A program made the position numbers and the translations under genes. This document shows positions 36,217-46,314 of a DNA stretch of 64,000 nucleotides, piece after piece. Numbering within the stretch: position 1 is the stretch's first letter; each line of letters opens with the position of its first letter. This stretch comes from Mesorhizobium sp. BR1-1-16 (GTDB lineage Bacteria > Pseudomonadota > Alphaproteobacteria > Rhizobiales > Kaistiaceae), in the NCBI RefSeq assembly GCF_020165495.1, contig NZ_JAIUIE010000001.1, positions 496,001-560,000 on the forward strand, written 5' to 3'. A model generated the notes under the pieces. That model searched no databases, had not been told where the DNA came from, and worked only from the letters and a program-made list of their open reading frames with translations.

Positions 36217-36888
36217 TCAGCCGCCGAAGCTTGGCGCGATCAGCATGTCGGTGGTGTCGAGCGGCAAGGATGGGTCGATGACGAGGCGCTCGTTTTCCAC
36301 CCGCGCCAGACCGGCCGCGACAAGCGCCAAAGCCAGTGGATAGATCTCGTGCTCGACCGTGAGCACGCGCTTCGCCAGTGTCTCCGGCGTGTCGTCGAAG
36401 GCGATCGGCACCGACGCCTGGGCGATGATCGGACCTGAGTCCATTTCGGGGCGCACGTAGTGAACGGTGCAGCCGGCAAGGCGCATGCCGGCCTCGATGG
36501 CGCGCTCATGCGTGTGGAGACCGGGGAAAAGCGGCAGCAGCGAGGGATGGATGTTGATCATCCGATCGCGCCAGCCCTCGACGAAGCCGGGCGTCAGCAA
36601 CCGCATGAAACCGGCGAGGCAGACGAGTTCGATCTCCGCTTCGCGGAGCACCTCATCGACGGCGGCGTCGAAGCCTGCCCGGTCCTTGGGATACGCCTTG
36701 TGATCGACCACGGCCGTCGCGATGCCGGCTTCCTGTGCCACGGCAAGGCCGCCCGCATCGGGCCTGTTGGAGAGGACCAGCGCGATCTCGGCCGGAAAAT
36801 CGGCATCCTCGGCCGCCTCGATCAGCGAGCGCATATTGCTGCCGCGGCCTGAAATCAGGATGGCCACCCGCTTGCGGCTGCTGCTCAC
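36217..36888 (-). CDS. purN: Phosphoribosylglycinamide formyltransferase
   Basis: This 223-residue purine enzyme transfers a formyl group from 10-formyl-THF to GAR. It has [13 protein letters not shown] at the phosphate site, LAGFMRLL, the catalytic [19 protein letters not shown] (Asn and His), and [16 protein letters not shown] with the catalytic Asp. The GTG start (36886-36888) overlaps the purM stop as GTGA, so translation is coupled. The in-frame extension upstream is antisense and rejected. Confidence 0.96.
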   Translation of the reverse strand: MSSSRKRVAILISGRGSNMRSLIEAAEDADFPAEIALVLSNRPDAGGLAVAQEAGIATAVVDHKAYPKDRAGFDAAVDEVLREAEIELVCLAGFMRLLTPGFVEGWRDRMINIHPSLLPLFPGLHTHERAIEAGMRLAGCTVHYVRPEMDSGPIIAQASVPIAFDDTPETLAKRVLTVEHEIYPLALALVAAGLARVENERLVIDPSLPLDTTDMLIAPSFGG

Positions 36889-37952
36889 AGTGCAAGGCTT
36901 CCGCTGAAGACGACGCCTTGGCCCGGAACCAGCGTGCCGAGCCGCATGACCTGTTCGCCCTCGCCGGTGAGGAGAGTAGCGACCGCATCGGCAGCTTCGG
37001 GCGCCACGACGACGATCATGCCGACGCCGCAATTGAACGTGCGCAGCATCTCCTGCTCCGCGACGCCGCCCATGCGCGCCAGCCAGCCGAAGACCGGCGG
37101 CACGGCGACTGCGTCGAGATCGATCGCGGCGGCGAGGCCTTCGGGCAGCACGCGCGGAATATTGTCGATGAAACCGCCGCCGGTGATATGGGCGAGCGCC
37201 TTGATGCCCGCGCCGGCACGGAAGGCGGCAAGCAGCGGCTTCACATAGATGCGCGTCGGCTCCATCAGCGCCCGGGCCAGCGTGAGCGACGGATTGAACG
37301 GCGCCGGCCCGTCGAAGGCGGCGCCGGAAAGCTCCACGATGCGGCGGACGAGCGAATAGCCATTCGAATGTACGCCGGAGGAGGCGAGGCCGAGCACGAC
37401 GTCGCCGCTTGCGATATCGGCCGAAGGCAGGAGCTGCTCGCGTTCGACGGCGCCGACGGCGAAGCCCGCGAGATCATAGTCGCCCGCCTTGTACATGCCG
37501 GGCATTTCCGCCGTTTCGCCGCCGATCAGCGCGGCGCCGGCGATGCGGCAGCCTTCCGCGATGCCGGCGACCACGGTCGCGGCTTCTGCGGGGTTGAGCT
37601 TGCCGGTCGCGAAATAGTCGAGGAAGAACAGCGGCTCAGCGCCTTGCACGACGAGATCGTTGACGCACATGGCAACGAGGTCGATGCCGACCGTGTCATG
37701 GATGCCCGTGTCGATGGCAATCTTCAGCTTGGTGCCGACCCCGTCATTGGCCGCAACCAGAAGCGGGTCCTTGAAACCGGCAGCCTTCAGGTCGAACAAT
37801 CCGCCGAAGCCGCCGATTTCCGCGTCGGCGCCCGGGCGGCGTGTCGCCTTCACCAGCGGCTTGATCAGCGTGACGAGCCGATTTCCCGCGTCGATGTCGA
37901 CGCCGGCATCGGCATAGCTCAAGGCATTGGCACGGGTGCTCTTGTCGGTCAT
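36885..37952 (-). CDS. purM: Phosphoribosylformylglycinamidine cyclo-ligase
   Basis: This 355-residue AIR synthetase closes the imidazole ring in purine synthesis. Diagnostic segments are [39 protein letters not shown] (ATP site), [36 protein letters not shown] and [17 protein letters not shown] use the ATG at 37952 ([11 protein letters not shown]). It is divergent from the PerM gene, the standard arrangement in Rhizobiales. Confidence 0.97.
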   Translation of the reverse strand: MTDKSTRANALSYADAGVDIDAGNRLVTLIKPLVKATRRPGADAEIGGFGGLFDLKAAGFKDPLLVAANDGVGTKLKIAIDTGIHDTVGIDLVAMCVNDLVVQGAEPLFFLDYFATGKLNPAEAATVVAGIAEGCRIAGAALIGGETAEMPGMYKAGDYDLAGFAVGAVEREQLLPSADIASGDVVLGLASSGVHSNGYSLVRRIVELSGAAFDGPAPFNPSLTLARALMEPTRIYVKPLLAAFRAGAGIKALAHITGGGFIDNIPRVLPEGLAAAIDLDAVAVPPVFGWLARMGGVAEQEMLRTFNCGVGMIVVVAPEAADAVATLLTGEGEQVMRLGTLVPGQGVVFSGSLAL

Positions 37953-38141
37953 CGGCGGTATCCGGTTTCGATGCGGAGGGAGGATCACAGCAGCGCCGCT
38001 CCGTCAACCGATATTCAGGAGATGGCCGCGCGCAACGCGCCCTGCGGCGCCGTGCTTGACCCGACTTCGGCCATCGTCCTATCTGGTCTTGCGCGCAAAA
38101 GGTCCGATCGGGGCCGGCCGCCAGTCGGGGAGACCAGCGCC

Positions 38142-39221
38142 TTGAGCCTGCAGCGTCAGATGATGTTCTGGGTGGGAGCGCTCGCCGCCTTCATCCTGTT
38201 TCTCGTCGTCTTCCGCACTGTGCTGCTGCCCTTCATCGCCGGCATGGCGGTCGCCTATGCGCTCGATCCGGTTGCCGATTGGTTCGAACGGCGCGGCTTC
38301 AGCCGGATGGCGGCCTCGCTGGTCATTCTCGTCGTCTTCGTCGTGCTCCTGGTGCTGATGTTCGTGCTGTTCGTGCCGATCCTCGCCAACCAGCTTGCGG
38401 GTTTCATCGAGCGCATTCCCGCCTATGCACAGCAATTGCAGGCGCTGGCCAATTCGCTGCTCAATACGCGGTTTGGTCAGCTCTTCCGCGTCGATGCTGC
38501 CCAGTTGCAGAGCTCGATGGGCCAGTTGATGAGCCAGGGCGCATCCTGGCTGTCGACGCTGCTCAAATCGCTGTGGAGCGGCGGTTCGGCGCTGATCGAC
38601 GTCGTCTCGCTGCTGGTGGTGACGCCGGTTGTCGCCTTCTACATGCTGGTCGACTGGGACCGCATGGTGGCGCGGATCGATAGCTGGATACCGCGCGACC
38701 ATGTCGAGACGGTGCGGATGCTCGCCCGCGATTCCGACCGGGCCATCGCCGGCTTCGTGCGCGGGCAGGGCCTCGTCTGCCTCATTCTCGGCTCGTTCTA
38801 TGGCCTCGGCCTTGCTCTGCTCGGCCTCAATTTCGGCCTGCTTATCGGTATCGGGGCCGGTATCCTGTCCTTCATTCCCTATGTCGGAACGACACTCGGC
38901 TTCGTCATCTCCGTCGGCGTCGCCATCGTCCAGTTCTGGCCGGACTGGTATTGGGTCGGCGCGGTGATCGGCGTTTTCCTCGTCGGCCAGTTTTTCGAAG
39001 GCAACATCCTGCAGCCGCGTCTCGTCGGCGCCAGCGTTGGGTTGCATCCGGTCTGGCTGATGTTCGCGCTCTTTGCCTTTGGCGTGCTGTTTGGCTTCGT
39101 TGGCCTCCTGATCGCGGTGCCGGCGTCGGCGGCGATCGGCGTGCTGGTGCGGTTTGTCATTGCGCGCTACCTGACCAGCCCCATCTATCGCGGCGATGCT
39201 GAAACCAATCCTGATGAATGA
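38142..39221 (+). CDS. AI-2E family transporter (PerM-like)
   Basis: This roughly 359-residue membrane protein has about eight hydrophobic segments, including the C-terminal group VCLILGSFYGLGLALLGLNFGLLIGIGAGILSFIPYVGT and FFEGNILQPRLVGASVGLHPVWLM, which is the family hallmark. Transported compound is unsettled for the family. I place the start at TTG (38142), about 10 nt after GGGGAGA; an ATG pair at 38160 is the alternative. The long in-frame extension upstream is antisense to purM and is not coding. Confidence 0.85.
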   Translation: MSLQRQMMFWVGALAAFILFLVVFRTVLLPFIAGMAVAYALDPVADWFERRGFSRMAASLVILVVFVVLLVLMFVLFVPILANQLAGFIERIPAYAQQLQALANSLLNTRFGQLFRVDAAQLQSSMGQLMSQGASWLSTLLKSLWSGGSALIDVVSLLVVTPVVAFYMLVDWDRMVARIDSWIPRDHVETVRMLARDSDRAIAGFVRGQGLVCLILGSFYGLGLALLGLNFGLLIGIGAGILSFIPYVGTTLGFVISVGVAIVQFWPDWYWVGAVIGVFLVGQFFEGNILQPRLVGASVGLHPVWLMFALFAFGVLFGFVGLLIAVPASAAIGVLVRFVIARYLTSPIYRGDAETNPDE

Positions 39222-39897
39222 ATCGCGCCAGCTGGCGCTCGAACTGCCGCACCCGCCGGCCCTGACGCGCGCCGATTTTGTTGTCGGTGCCGCCAATCAG
39301 GCAGCGGTCGCCATGATCGAGCGCTATCCGGATTGGCCGAACCGCGTTGCTGTCCTGGTCGGGCCGCCGGGCTCGGGCAAGACGCATCTCGCTGCCATCT
39401 GGCGAGAGACCAGCCATGCCACGGAAATCGCGGCGCGCGATCTCGGCGGTGCCGATCTCGGCACGCTGATGGCGTCCGGTGCCGTGCTTGTCGAGGATAT
39501 CCATGCGCCGGAGACGGACCAGACGGCGCTGTTCCACCTCATCAACCTCGTTCGCGAAAGCGAAGCGCATGCGCTTCTGACCAGTCGCTCGCGCCCGGTC
39601 GAGCTCGCCTTCGATCTGCCGGACCTCCGCTCCCGCCTCCGCGCTGCCGTTCCGGTCGAGCTCGACGCGCCTGATGACGCGCTGCTTGCCCAGGTGATCG
39701 TCAAGCTCTTCGCCGATCGGCAGCTTCCCGTCGACGCCAGCCTGGTCGACTATCTCAGCCGCCGCATCGAGCGCTCGCTGCAGGCGGCGGGCGAGGTCGT
39801 GGCCGCGCTCGACGCCGAGGCGCTCGCGGCGGCGCGCCCGGTGACGCGCCAGCTCGCCGCCCAGGTGCTCGCGCGCCTTGCTGGCGAAGAGAGCTGA
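39214..39897 (+). CDS. hdaA: DnaA-related regulatory inactivator HdaA
   Basis: This 227-residue AAA+ protein starts with the clamp-binding-like motif RQLALELP near the N-terminus, then Walker A VGPPGSGKTHLAAIW, a Walker-B-like AVLVEDIH, sensor 1 ALLTSRSRP and LRSRLRAAVPVEL. This is the Hda/HdaA form of the DnaA core, which acts with the sliding clamp to hydrolyse DnaA-ATP after initiation. The start overlaps the PerM stop; the ATG at 39196, six codons earlier, is possible. It lies just before ppk1, as in other Rhizobiales. Confidence 0.88.
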   Translation: MNESRQLALELPHPPALTRADFVVGAANQAAVAMIERYPDWPNRVAVLVGPPGSGKTHLAAIWRETSHATEIAARDLGGADLGTLMASGAVLVEDIHAPETDQTALFHLINLVRESEAHALLTSRSRPVELAFDLPDLRSRLRAAVPVELDAPDDALLAQVIVKLFADRQLPVDASLVDYLSRRIERSLQAAGEVVAALDAEALAAARPVTRQLAAQVLARLAGEES

Positions 39898-39972
39898 ATC
39901 TCTGCGGCCATGACGAAACCGTCACAATCTGACACTATGGTGCGGCGGCCTTACCTCGATCGGAACCGCCCC

Positions 39973-42171
39973 ATGGACCAGACGAACCCCGAAGCCAGCG
40001 CAGCGCTTGCCGAAGTCGCACGGATCGACCAGGAAGCCGAGCGGCTGCGCCACAGCCCCGAGCGTTTCGTCAATCGCGAAATCTCCTGGCTGGAGTTCAA
40101 TCGCCGCGTCCTCGAGGAATCGGGCAATGCCAGCCATCCGCTGCTGGAGCGCCTTCGGTTCCTCTCGATCTCGGCCAACAATCTCGACGAATTCTTCATG
40201 GTGCGCGTCGCCGGCCTGCGGGGCCAGCAGCGCGAGGGCATCAGCCTCACCAGCGATGACGGGCTGACCCCGAGCGAGCAACTCGTGAAGATCGGCGAGG
40301 CGGTCGCCCGGCTGGCATCCGACCAGCAGTCGCGCTGGGCCGAGCTGAAGAAGGAAATGGACACGGTCGGCGTGGTGACGGTCGACCCGGCCGAGATGAC
40401 GGAAGCGGATCGCATCTGGCTCGAAGCCTATTTCCTCGACGCCGTGTTTCCGATCCTGACGCCGCTCGCCATTGATCCGGCTCATCCGTTCCCGTTCATT
40501 CCCAATCTCGGTTTCTCGCTGATCCTGCAACTGGCACGGGCGTCTTCCGGCGCGCGGATGACGGCGCTGTTGCGTATTCCGATGACCATCGATCGCTTCA
40601 TCCGCCTGCCGGACTCGGCGCCGGGCGTCGATCGCTTCATCAGTCTCGAACAGACGGTGTCGCTGTTCACCTCGCGCCTCTTCCCGGGCTATGTCGTCGA
40701 GGGGCAAGGCGCGTTCCGCGTCATCCGCGACAGCGAGCTTGAAGTCGAGGAAGAGGCCGAGGATCTCGTCCGCTTCTTCGAGACGGCGCTGAAGCGCCGC
40801 CGCCGCGGCTCGGTGATTCGTCTCGAGATCGAATCGGCGACGCCTGAGAAGCTGCGCAATTTCGTTGCGGGGGCTCTCGCCGTCCTGCCCGACGAGGTCT
40901 TTCTCGTCGAAGGCATGCTCGCGCTCAACGATCTCTCGCAGCTCGTCGGGATCGACCGTCCGACGCTCAAATTTCCGCCCTATCAGGCGCGATTTCCCGA
41001 ACGCATTCGTGAGCATGGCGGGGACTGCTTCGCGGCGATCCGCCAGAAGGACCTGATCGTCCACCACCCCTACGAATCGTTCGATGTCGTGGTGCAGTAT
41101 CTGCGCCAGGCGGCGCTCGATCCGGACGTGGTCGCGATCAAGCAGACCCTCTATCGCACCTCGAAGAACTCGCCGATCGTGCAGGCACTGGCTGAGGCGG
41201 CGGAAGCCGGCAAGTCGGTTACTGCGCTTGTCGAACTCAAGGCGCGCTTCGACGAGGAGGCCAATATCAAATGGGCGCGCGATCTGGAGCGCGCCGGCGT
41301 GCAGGTCGTCTATGGCTTCATCGAGTTGAAAACCCACGCCAAGCTCTCGCTGGTGGTGCGCCGCGAGGGCGGCCAGCTCAGGAGCTATGTCCATATCGGG
41401 ACCGGCAACTACCACCCGATCACCGCGCGGATCTATACGGACCTATCCTACTTCTCCGACGATCCGGCGATCGCCCGCGATGTCGCGCGCGTCTTCAACT
41501 ACATCACCGGCTATTCCGAGCCGGTCGAGATCGAGCGGCTGTCGACTTCGCCGCATTTCCTCAGGAAGCGTATCCTCGACCTGATCTACGCCGAGATCGA
41601 GCATGTGAAGGCTGGCCGTCCGGGCGCCATCTGGATGAAGATGAACTCGCTCGTCGATCCGCAGATCATCGACGCGCTCTATGATGCGAGCCGCGCCGGC
41701 GTCGATGTCGAAATCGTCGTGCGTGGTATCTGCTGCCTCAGGCCGGGTGTTCCTGGCCTTTCCGAGCGTATCCGCGTCAAATCCATTGTGGGCAGGTTCC
41801 TCGAACATGCCCGCATCCTCTGTTTCGGCAATGGGCACGGCTTGCCGTCGCCTGAGGCGATTGTTTATATCGGCTCAGCGGACATGATGCCGCGCAACCT
41901 CGATCGCCGCGTCGAAGCGATGATCCCGATGCAGAATGCGACCGTGCACGAGCAGGTCCTCGACCAGATCATGGTCGCCAACCTCAAGGACAATCAACAG
42001 AGCTGGGAAATCCTCTCTGACGGCACCTCGCGTCGCATCGTTCCCCGCAAGGGCGAAGAACTCTTCAACGCCCACCAATACTTCATGACCAACCCGAGTT
42101 TGTCCGGACGTGGAAAATCCCTCAAGAACAGTTCGCCGCGATCAATCGGGGGCAAGTCGCCCAAGCATTGA
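39973..42171 (+). CDS. ppk1: Polyphosphate kinase 1
   Basis: This 732-residue enzyme polymerises ATP gamma phosphates into polyphosphate. It has the N-domain [19 protein letters not shown], the [21 protein letters not shown] element, [31 protein letters not shown] and the phosphohistidine region [23 protein letters not shown]-terminal phospholipase-D-like domain ([20 protein letters not shown]) follows. I use the ATG at 39973 (MDQTNPEAS). An in-frame ATG at 39910 lacks better support. Its 3' end overlaps ppx. Confidence 0.95.
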   Translation: MDQTNPEASAALAEVARIDQEAERLRHSPERFVNREISWLEFNRRVLEESGNASHPLLERLRFLSISANNLDEFFMVRVAGLRGQQREGISLTSDDGLTPSEQLVKIGEAVARLASDQQSRWAELKKEMDTVGVVTVDPAEMTEADRIWLEAYFLDAVFPILTPLAIDPAHPFPFIPNLGFSLILQLARASSGARMTALLRIPMTIDRFIRLPDSAPGVDRFISLEQTVSLFTSRLFPGYVVEGQGAFRVIRDSELEVEEEAEDLVRFFETALKRRRRGSVIRLEIESATPEKLRNFVAGALAVLPDEVFLVEGMLALNDLSQLVGIDRPTLKFPPYQARFPERIREHGGDCFAAIRQKDLIVHHPYESFDVVVQYLRQAALDPDVVAIKQTLYRTSKNSPIVQALAEAAEAGKSVTALVELKARFDEEANIKWARDLERAGVQVVYGFIELKTHAKLSLVVRREGGQLRSYVHIGTGNYHPITARIYTDLSYFSDDPAIARDVARVFNYITGYSEPVEIERLSTSPHFLRKRILDLIYAEIEHVKAGRPGAIWMKMNSLVDPQIIDALYDASRAGVDVEIVVRGICCLRPGVPGLSERIRVKSIVGRFLEHARILCFGNGHGLPSPEAIVYIGSADMMPRNLDRRVEAMIPMQNATVHEQVLDQIMVANLKDNQQSWEILSDGTSRRIVPRKGEELFNAHQYFMTNPSLSGRGKSLKNSSPRSIGGKSPKH

Positions 42172-43699
42172 TGGAGGCGGCGCGGCGGAACCGTCAGAAT
42201 ATGCGCCGGGGCGGCTGAACGGCAGCGGGCCGGTCGCGATCATCGATATCGGCTCGAATTCGGTCCGCCTCGTTGTCTACGAGCGGATGAGCCGGACGCC
42301 GATGCCGCTGTTCAACGAGAAGGAACTGGCCGGTCTCGGGCGCGGCGTCGCGACCACGGGGCGCCTCAATGACGAGGCCGTGGCGACGTCGCTCGACGCG
42401 ATCCGCCGTTTCAAGACGCTGTGCGAGCAGATGGGCGTGCAGACGATGCACGTCCTCGCCACGGCGGCCGCGCGCGATGCCAGCAACGGACCGGAATTCC
42501 TCGAGTCCGTCGAGGCCATCACGGGCCTTCATCCGGCGCTTCTGAGCGGCCCGGAAGAGGCGCGGCTGTCGGCGATGGGCGTGCTTTCGGGCATTCATAA
42601 TCCCGATGGCATCGCGGGCGATCTCGGCGGTGGCAGCCTCGAGGTGGTCGACGTCAAGAATGGGCGGATCGGCATCGGCGAGACCTTCCCGCTGGGCGGG
42701 CTGCGCCTTGAAGAGGTCTCCGACCGTACCGTCCGCAAGGCGGAGAAGATCGTCGTCGAGGCGCTGGCCAATTCGAAAGTGCTGGCGGGCGGGCAGGGCC
42801 GTGCGTTCTATGCGATCGGCGGCACCTGGCGGTCGCTGGCGCGGCTGCATATGCGGCAGAAGGGCTACCCGCTGCACATCATGCATCAATATTCGATGCC
42901 GGCTTCGGAGGCCCTCGACTTCTGCCGCATGGTGGCACGGCGCGACGCGGAATCGCTCGATTCGATCGAAGCCGTCTCGAAAAGCCGCCGCGCGCTGCTG
43001 CCCTATGGCGCGATCGTCCTCGAGCAGCTGATCCGCAACATGAAGCCGTCGGAGATCGTGCTCTCGGCGCTCGGTGTCCGCGAGGGGCTGCTCTATGATC
43101 TGCTCCCCGATGATGAAAAGACGGAAGATCCGCTGATCGCCGCCTCGGAGGAACTGGCCATCCTGCGCTCGCGCTCGCCGGGCCATGCCCGCGAGCTCGG
43201 TCCATGGACAGGCAAGGCTCTGGCCGCGATGGGGTTCGAGGAGACCGAGGACGAGCAGCGGCTGCGGGTCGCGGCCTGCCTGCTGGCCGATATCGGCTGG
43301 CGCGGCCATCCCGATTATCGCGGCGAACAGAGCCTCAACCTGATCTCGCATGGCGCCTTTGTCGGCATCGATCATCCCGGCCGTGCCTATCTGGCGCTGG
43401 CCAATTATTACCGGCACGAGGGGCTGGTCGACGAGAACATCTCCTCGCGCATACGCGAACTGGCGACGACGCGGCTCATCGAGCGGGCGCGGGCGCTCGG
43501 CGCGGCGCTGCGGGTGGCCTACATGATTTCCGGCTCGATGGCCGGCGTCATTCCGCGCACGCGCTTCGAGGCGCAAGGCGATCAACTCACCCTGGTGCTG
43601 CCGCATGACAAGGCGGCGTTGATTGGATCGCGGCTCTCCCGCCGCGTGACGCAGCTTGCCAAGCTCTGCGCGATGACACCGCGCATCATGCTCGAATAG
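42110..43699 (+). CDS. ppx: Exopolyphosphatase (Ppx/GppA family)
   Basis: This 529-residue protein has the actin-like ATPase-fold motifs [38 protein letters not shown] and [13 protein letters not shown], then a C-terminal HD-like helical region ([17 protein letters not shown]). It degrades polyphosphate and possibly ppGpp precursors, opposing ppk1. The first in-frame start is a GTG at 42110, which overlaps ppk1 by 62 bp; no strong ribosome site marks it. The conserved core begins only near residue 40, so the true start is uncertain. Confidence 0.9.
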   Translation: MENPSRTVRRDQSGASRPSIDGGGAAEPSEYAPGRLNGSGPVAIIDIGSNSVRLVVYERMSRTPMPLFNEKELAGLGRGVATTGRLNDEAVATSLDAIRRFKTLCEQMGVQTMHVLATAAARDASNGPEFLESVEAITGLHPALLSGPEEARLSAMGVLSGIHNPDGIAGDLGGGSLEVVDVKNGRIGIGETFPLGGLRLEEVSDRTVRKAEKIVVEALANSKVLAGGQGRAFYAIGGTWRSLARLHMRQKGYPLHIMHQYSMPASEALDFCRMVARRDAESLDSIEAVSKSRRALLPYGAIVLEQLIRNMKPSEIVLSALGVREGLLYDLLPDDEKTEDPLIAASEELAILRSRSPGHARELGPWTGKALAAMGFEETEDEQRLRVAACLLADIGWRGHPDYRGEQSLNLISHGAFVGIDHPGRAYLALANYYRHEGLVDENISSRIRELATTRLIERARALGAALRVAYMISGSMAGVIPRTRFEAQGDQLTLVLPHDKAALIGSRLSRRVTQLAKLCAMTPRIMLE

Positions 43700-43706
43700 G
43701 CAAGGC

Positions 43707-43725
43707 CCCGGCCGTGCCGGCCGGG
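43707..43725 (+). terminator. Hairpin between converging ppx and cytochrome c genes
   Basis: A GC-only stem of 7-8 bp (43707-43713 with 43719-43725) fills the 27-bp gap between the stops of ppx (+) and the diheme cytochrome (-). It has no U run, so its role as a terminator is tentative. Confidence 0.4.
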
Positions 43726-43726
43726 C

Positions 43727-44632
43727 TCAAACCTCGCCTTGCTTCTTGGGCGGCAGTGTCCTGAAGAAAGCATAGAGCGCCGCGATGTCGGCGGCGTTGA
43801 GTTCTCGAAGCGATTCGAACGGCATCACCGCGCTGACCGCTGAGCCGTCCGGTCGCTTGCCGCTCTTCAGCATCGCCGCGAACGCCGCCTCGTCCGCATA
43901 ATGCGCCATCGCGCTACCGGCGCCGGGTGTCAGATTGGCGGCGGCGGGCCAATCCGGCGGGCCGCCTGGTATCGGGCCACCAGAGAGGGCCGGGTTGTGG
44001 CAGCCTCGGCAGGAATTGGCGACATAATCGCCATAGGCGACCGTCTCGGTCGGGGCGACAGGCTGAGCCGGCGGCAGCGTATGGTCGATCTTTTCGGCCG
44101 CATCCTTGATGAACCCGCTCGCATAGAGAAAGCGAACGACCAGCGGCAGGTTGATCTCCGCCACCTCGCCCTCGATCGGCGGCAGCGTCTTCACATAGCC
44201 GACGAGCATGCCGAGATCGTCGTCGCTCATGCGCGCATAGTCTTCGCTCGGCATGATGAGGACCGGCCGTCCATTTGGCTTGACGCCATGGCGCAGCAGG
44301 CGGACCCAATCCAGCGGACCGAGCGCATTCGTCGCCGCGCCGACAGCCGTGGAGATGTTCGGCGCGCGGACCAGCATGCCGGCGCCATCGTCGATGACGA
44401 CCTTGCCGGCGCCGTCGCGGCCATGGCAATCGGTGCAGCCGCGCGATTCATAGAGATATTTGCCGCGCGCGATGCCTTCGGGATCGATCGCGATTGCCAC
44501 CGGCGCCACATCGACGGCGACGATGCGGTTCCGCTTGTGCTCGCTTCCAAACCAGGCAAAGCCGGCAAGACCGGCCACGGCAATCGCAATCACCAGCACG
44601 ATCGCGCCGGCGACAGCCACAATCTTCCGCAT
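43727..44632 (-). CDS. Membrane-anchored diheme cytochrome c
   Basis: The protein has 301 residues. An N-terminal helix (residues 4-28) anchors it, then two cytochrome c domains follow with CTDCH at 66-70 and CRGCH at 208-212. Probable axial methionines are in VLIMPSEDYARM and AVMPFESL. This pattern is like the cytochrome subunits of periplasmic alcohol or aldehyde dehydrogenases, but no dehydrogenase is adjacent. AGGAGG sits 6 nt before the ATG at 44632 and directly abuts an earlier ATG, so 44632 is the likely start. It interrupts the usual ppx-rnd order. Confidence 0.9.
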   Translation of the reverse strand: MRKIVAVAGAIVLVIAIAVAGLAGFAWFGSEHKRNRIVAVDVAPVAIAIDPEGIARGKYLYESRGCTDCHGRDGAGKVVIDDGAGMLVRAPNISTAVGAATNALGPLDWVRLLRHGVKPNGRPVLIMPSEDYARMSDDDLGMLVGYVKTLPPIEGEVAEINLPLVVRFLYASGFIKDAAEKIDHTLPPAQPVAPTETVAYGDYVANSCRGCHNPALSGGPIPGGPPDWPAAANLTPGAGSAMAHYADEAAFAAMLKSGKRPDGSAVSAVMPFESLRELNAADIAALYAFFRTLPPKKQGEV

Positions 44633-44694
44633 CGGCATCCTCCTGAGGTTGCAGGAGGCTTATCCGTCGATGCTGCGCTACGAAGTGACCACCG

Positions 44695-45867
44695 TCACAG
44701 AGTCGAGGCGGGGTCCCGCTCGCGCACGACTGCCACGCGGCGGCCGTCGAGGCGAAGCGCGATCTCACCGCGCTTTAGTTTCAGCGCATTCTCGCCGAAG
44801 AGGTCGCGCCGCCAGCCCGCAAGCGGCGCCACACTGGCGTCGTCGTCGGCTGCAATCGCCTCCAGCTCGTCGACCGTCGCGATGACGCGCGCGGCGACAC
44901 CGTGCTCCTCGCTCGTCATCTTGAGCAGTACCTTGAGCAGATCGACGGCGGCGCCGTTGCCATCCGACATCGGCCGGGTCTTTGGCACGCGCGGCAGCTG
45001 ATCCTTCGGAATGGCGGCGGCGCGCTTGACCGCGGCAAGGATGTCCTCGGCGGTGCGCGAGCGCTCGAAACCCTTCGGGATGGTGCGCAGCCGGCCAAGC
45101 GCTTCGGCAGTAGTGGGAAGTTGCTCGGCGATCTCGTAAATCGCATCGTCCTTGATGATACGGCCGCGCGGCACGTCGCGGGCCTGCGCCTCGCGTTCAC
45201 GCCAGGCGGCGATTTCCATCAGGACGGCGAGCTGCAGCGGCTTCTTGATCCGCATCTTCAGCCGCTTCCAGGCATTTTCGGGCTCGACCTGATAGGTGTC
45301 GACTGAGGTCAGCACGTTCATTTCCTCAGCGACCCAGTCGCTGCGGCCCTGGCTTTCGAGCTTACCCTTCAGCGCAAGATAGACATCGCGGAGATGCGTG
45401 ACATCGGCGAGCGCATAATCGACCTGATGTTCGGTGAGCGGGCGGCGGCTCCAGTCGGTGAAGCGCGAGGACTTGTCGATCGGGTGGCCGGTGATCCGTC
45501 CGACCAGCTGATCATAGGAGATCGACTCGCCATAGCCGCAGACCATGGCCGCGACCTGCGTGTCGAAGATCGGATGCGGAAGGATGCCGCCGAGATGCCA
45601 GACGATTTCGATGTCCTGCCGCGCGGCATGGAACACCTTCATCACGGTCTCGTCCGCCATCAGCGCGAAGAACGGGGCGAGGTCCAGCCCCGGCGCCTCC
45701 GCATCGATGATCACCGCCTCATCCGTACTGGCGATCTGGATGATGCAGAGTTTCGGCCAATAGGTGGTCTCGCGCATGAATTCCGTATCGACCGTGACGA
45801 AGTCGAACGTGGCGAAACGGGAACAGGCCGCGGCGAGAGATTCTGTTGAAGAAATGATATCCGTCAT
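44695..45867 (-). CDS. rnd: Ribonuclease D
   Basis: This 390-residue 3'-5' exoribonuclease trims tRNA and other stable RNA. It has DEDD motifs VDTEFMRE (D27, E29), FHAARQDIEIVWHLGG, and LADVTHLRDVYLAL with the final Y/D region. A following HRDC domain (AWREREAQARDVPRGRIIKDDAIYEIA) binds nucleic acid. The ATG at 45867 gives the normal length. It is divergent from aspS across 447 bp. Confidence 0.95.
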   Translation of the reverse strand: MTDIISSTESLAAACSRFATFDFVTVDTEFMRETTYWPKLCIIQIASTDEAVIIDAEAPGLDLAPFFALMADETVMKVFHAARQDIEIVWHLGGILPHPIFDTQVAAMVCGYGESISYDQLVGRITGHPIDKSSRFTDWSRRPLTEHQVDYALADVTHLRDVYLALKGKLESQGRSDWVAEEMNVLTSVDTYQVEPENAWKRLKMRIKKPLQLAVLMEIAAWREREAQARDVPRGRIIKDDAIYEIAEQLPTTAEALGRLRTIPKGFERSRTAEDILAAVKRAAAIPKDQLPRVPKTRPMSDGNGAAVDLLKVLLKMTSEEHGVAARVIATVDELEAIAADDDASVAPLAGWRRDLFGENALKLKRGEIALRLDGRRVAVVRERDPASTL

Positions 45868-46314
45868 GCGCTTCTCATAGCGCAGGTCCGAACGCTTGTC
45901 GCGTAGAGGAGAGGCGCAAAAAGAAAGCCCAAGCTCCGGCAATGGCGCGCATGATTGTCTATGCACATCCATCGGCTACGGGCTTGGGCGATCGGTATCG
46001 CAGCATCGGCGACGATGCATCGTCTGCCTGTGAGCGCGCCGGCCGGAGTACATCCGTCCTGGCCGACAGGGGAGGCGCCCTTTCGGGGCACCAGTCCCGC
46101 GGCTCTCGCTGCGATGAGACTTAGATGGTGTCGAGGTCGCGCTTTGCAAGGGCCTGGCGGGACGCCTGAAGCCGAACCGGGACGGCTCGTTGCTTGACAA
46201 CAAATGGCACGCATGCGCTTCTCCCGCGCGCGTGCGGCAGGCCCTTGCCTCCGCTTTAATCCCGCGCGCGGCGGCCGTCCGTCGCCGCGCCGTTCAGAAT
46301 TCGGATCGACCATC
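45868..46314. promoter_or_regulatory. Divergent rnd-aspS intergenic region
   Basis: These 447 bases hold no gene I can support. Short open frames here have no ribosome sites, no recognisable domains and poor codon use. The region must carry the rnd and aspS promoters, but I see no clear operator or structured RNA. Confidence 0.35.

Noticed and set aside
36735-38141. N-terminal extension of the PerM frame to 828 residues
   Set aside because: The extension is antisense to purM and purN and has no membrane-protein character; the family starts near 38142.
39922-41415. 497-codon frame antisense to ppk1
   Set aside because: Shadow of a highly conserved gene with no independent start signal.
42194-43606. 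470-codon frame antisense to ppx
   Set aside because: Composition is typical of a GC-skewed shadow frame, and ppx is certain on the other strand.
45942-46124. 60-codon frame in the rnd-aspS gap
   Set aside because: No ribosome site, no family resemblance and poor codon use.
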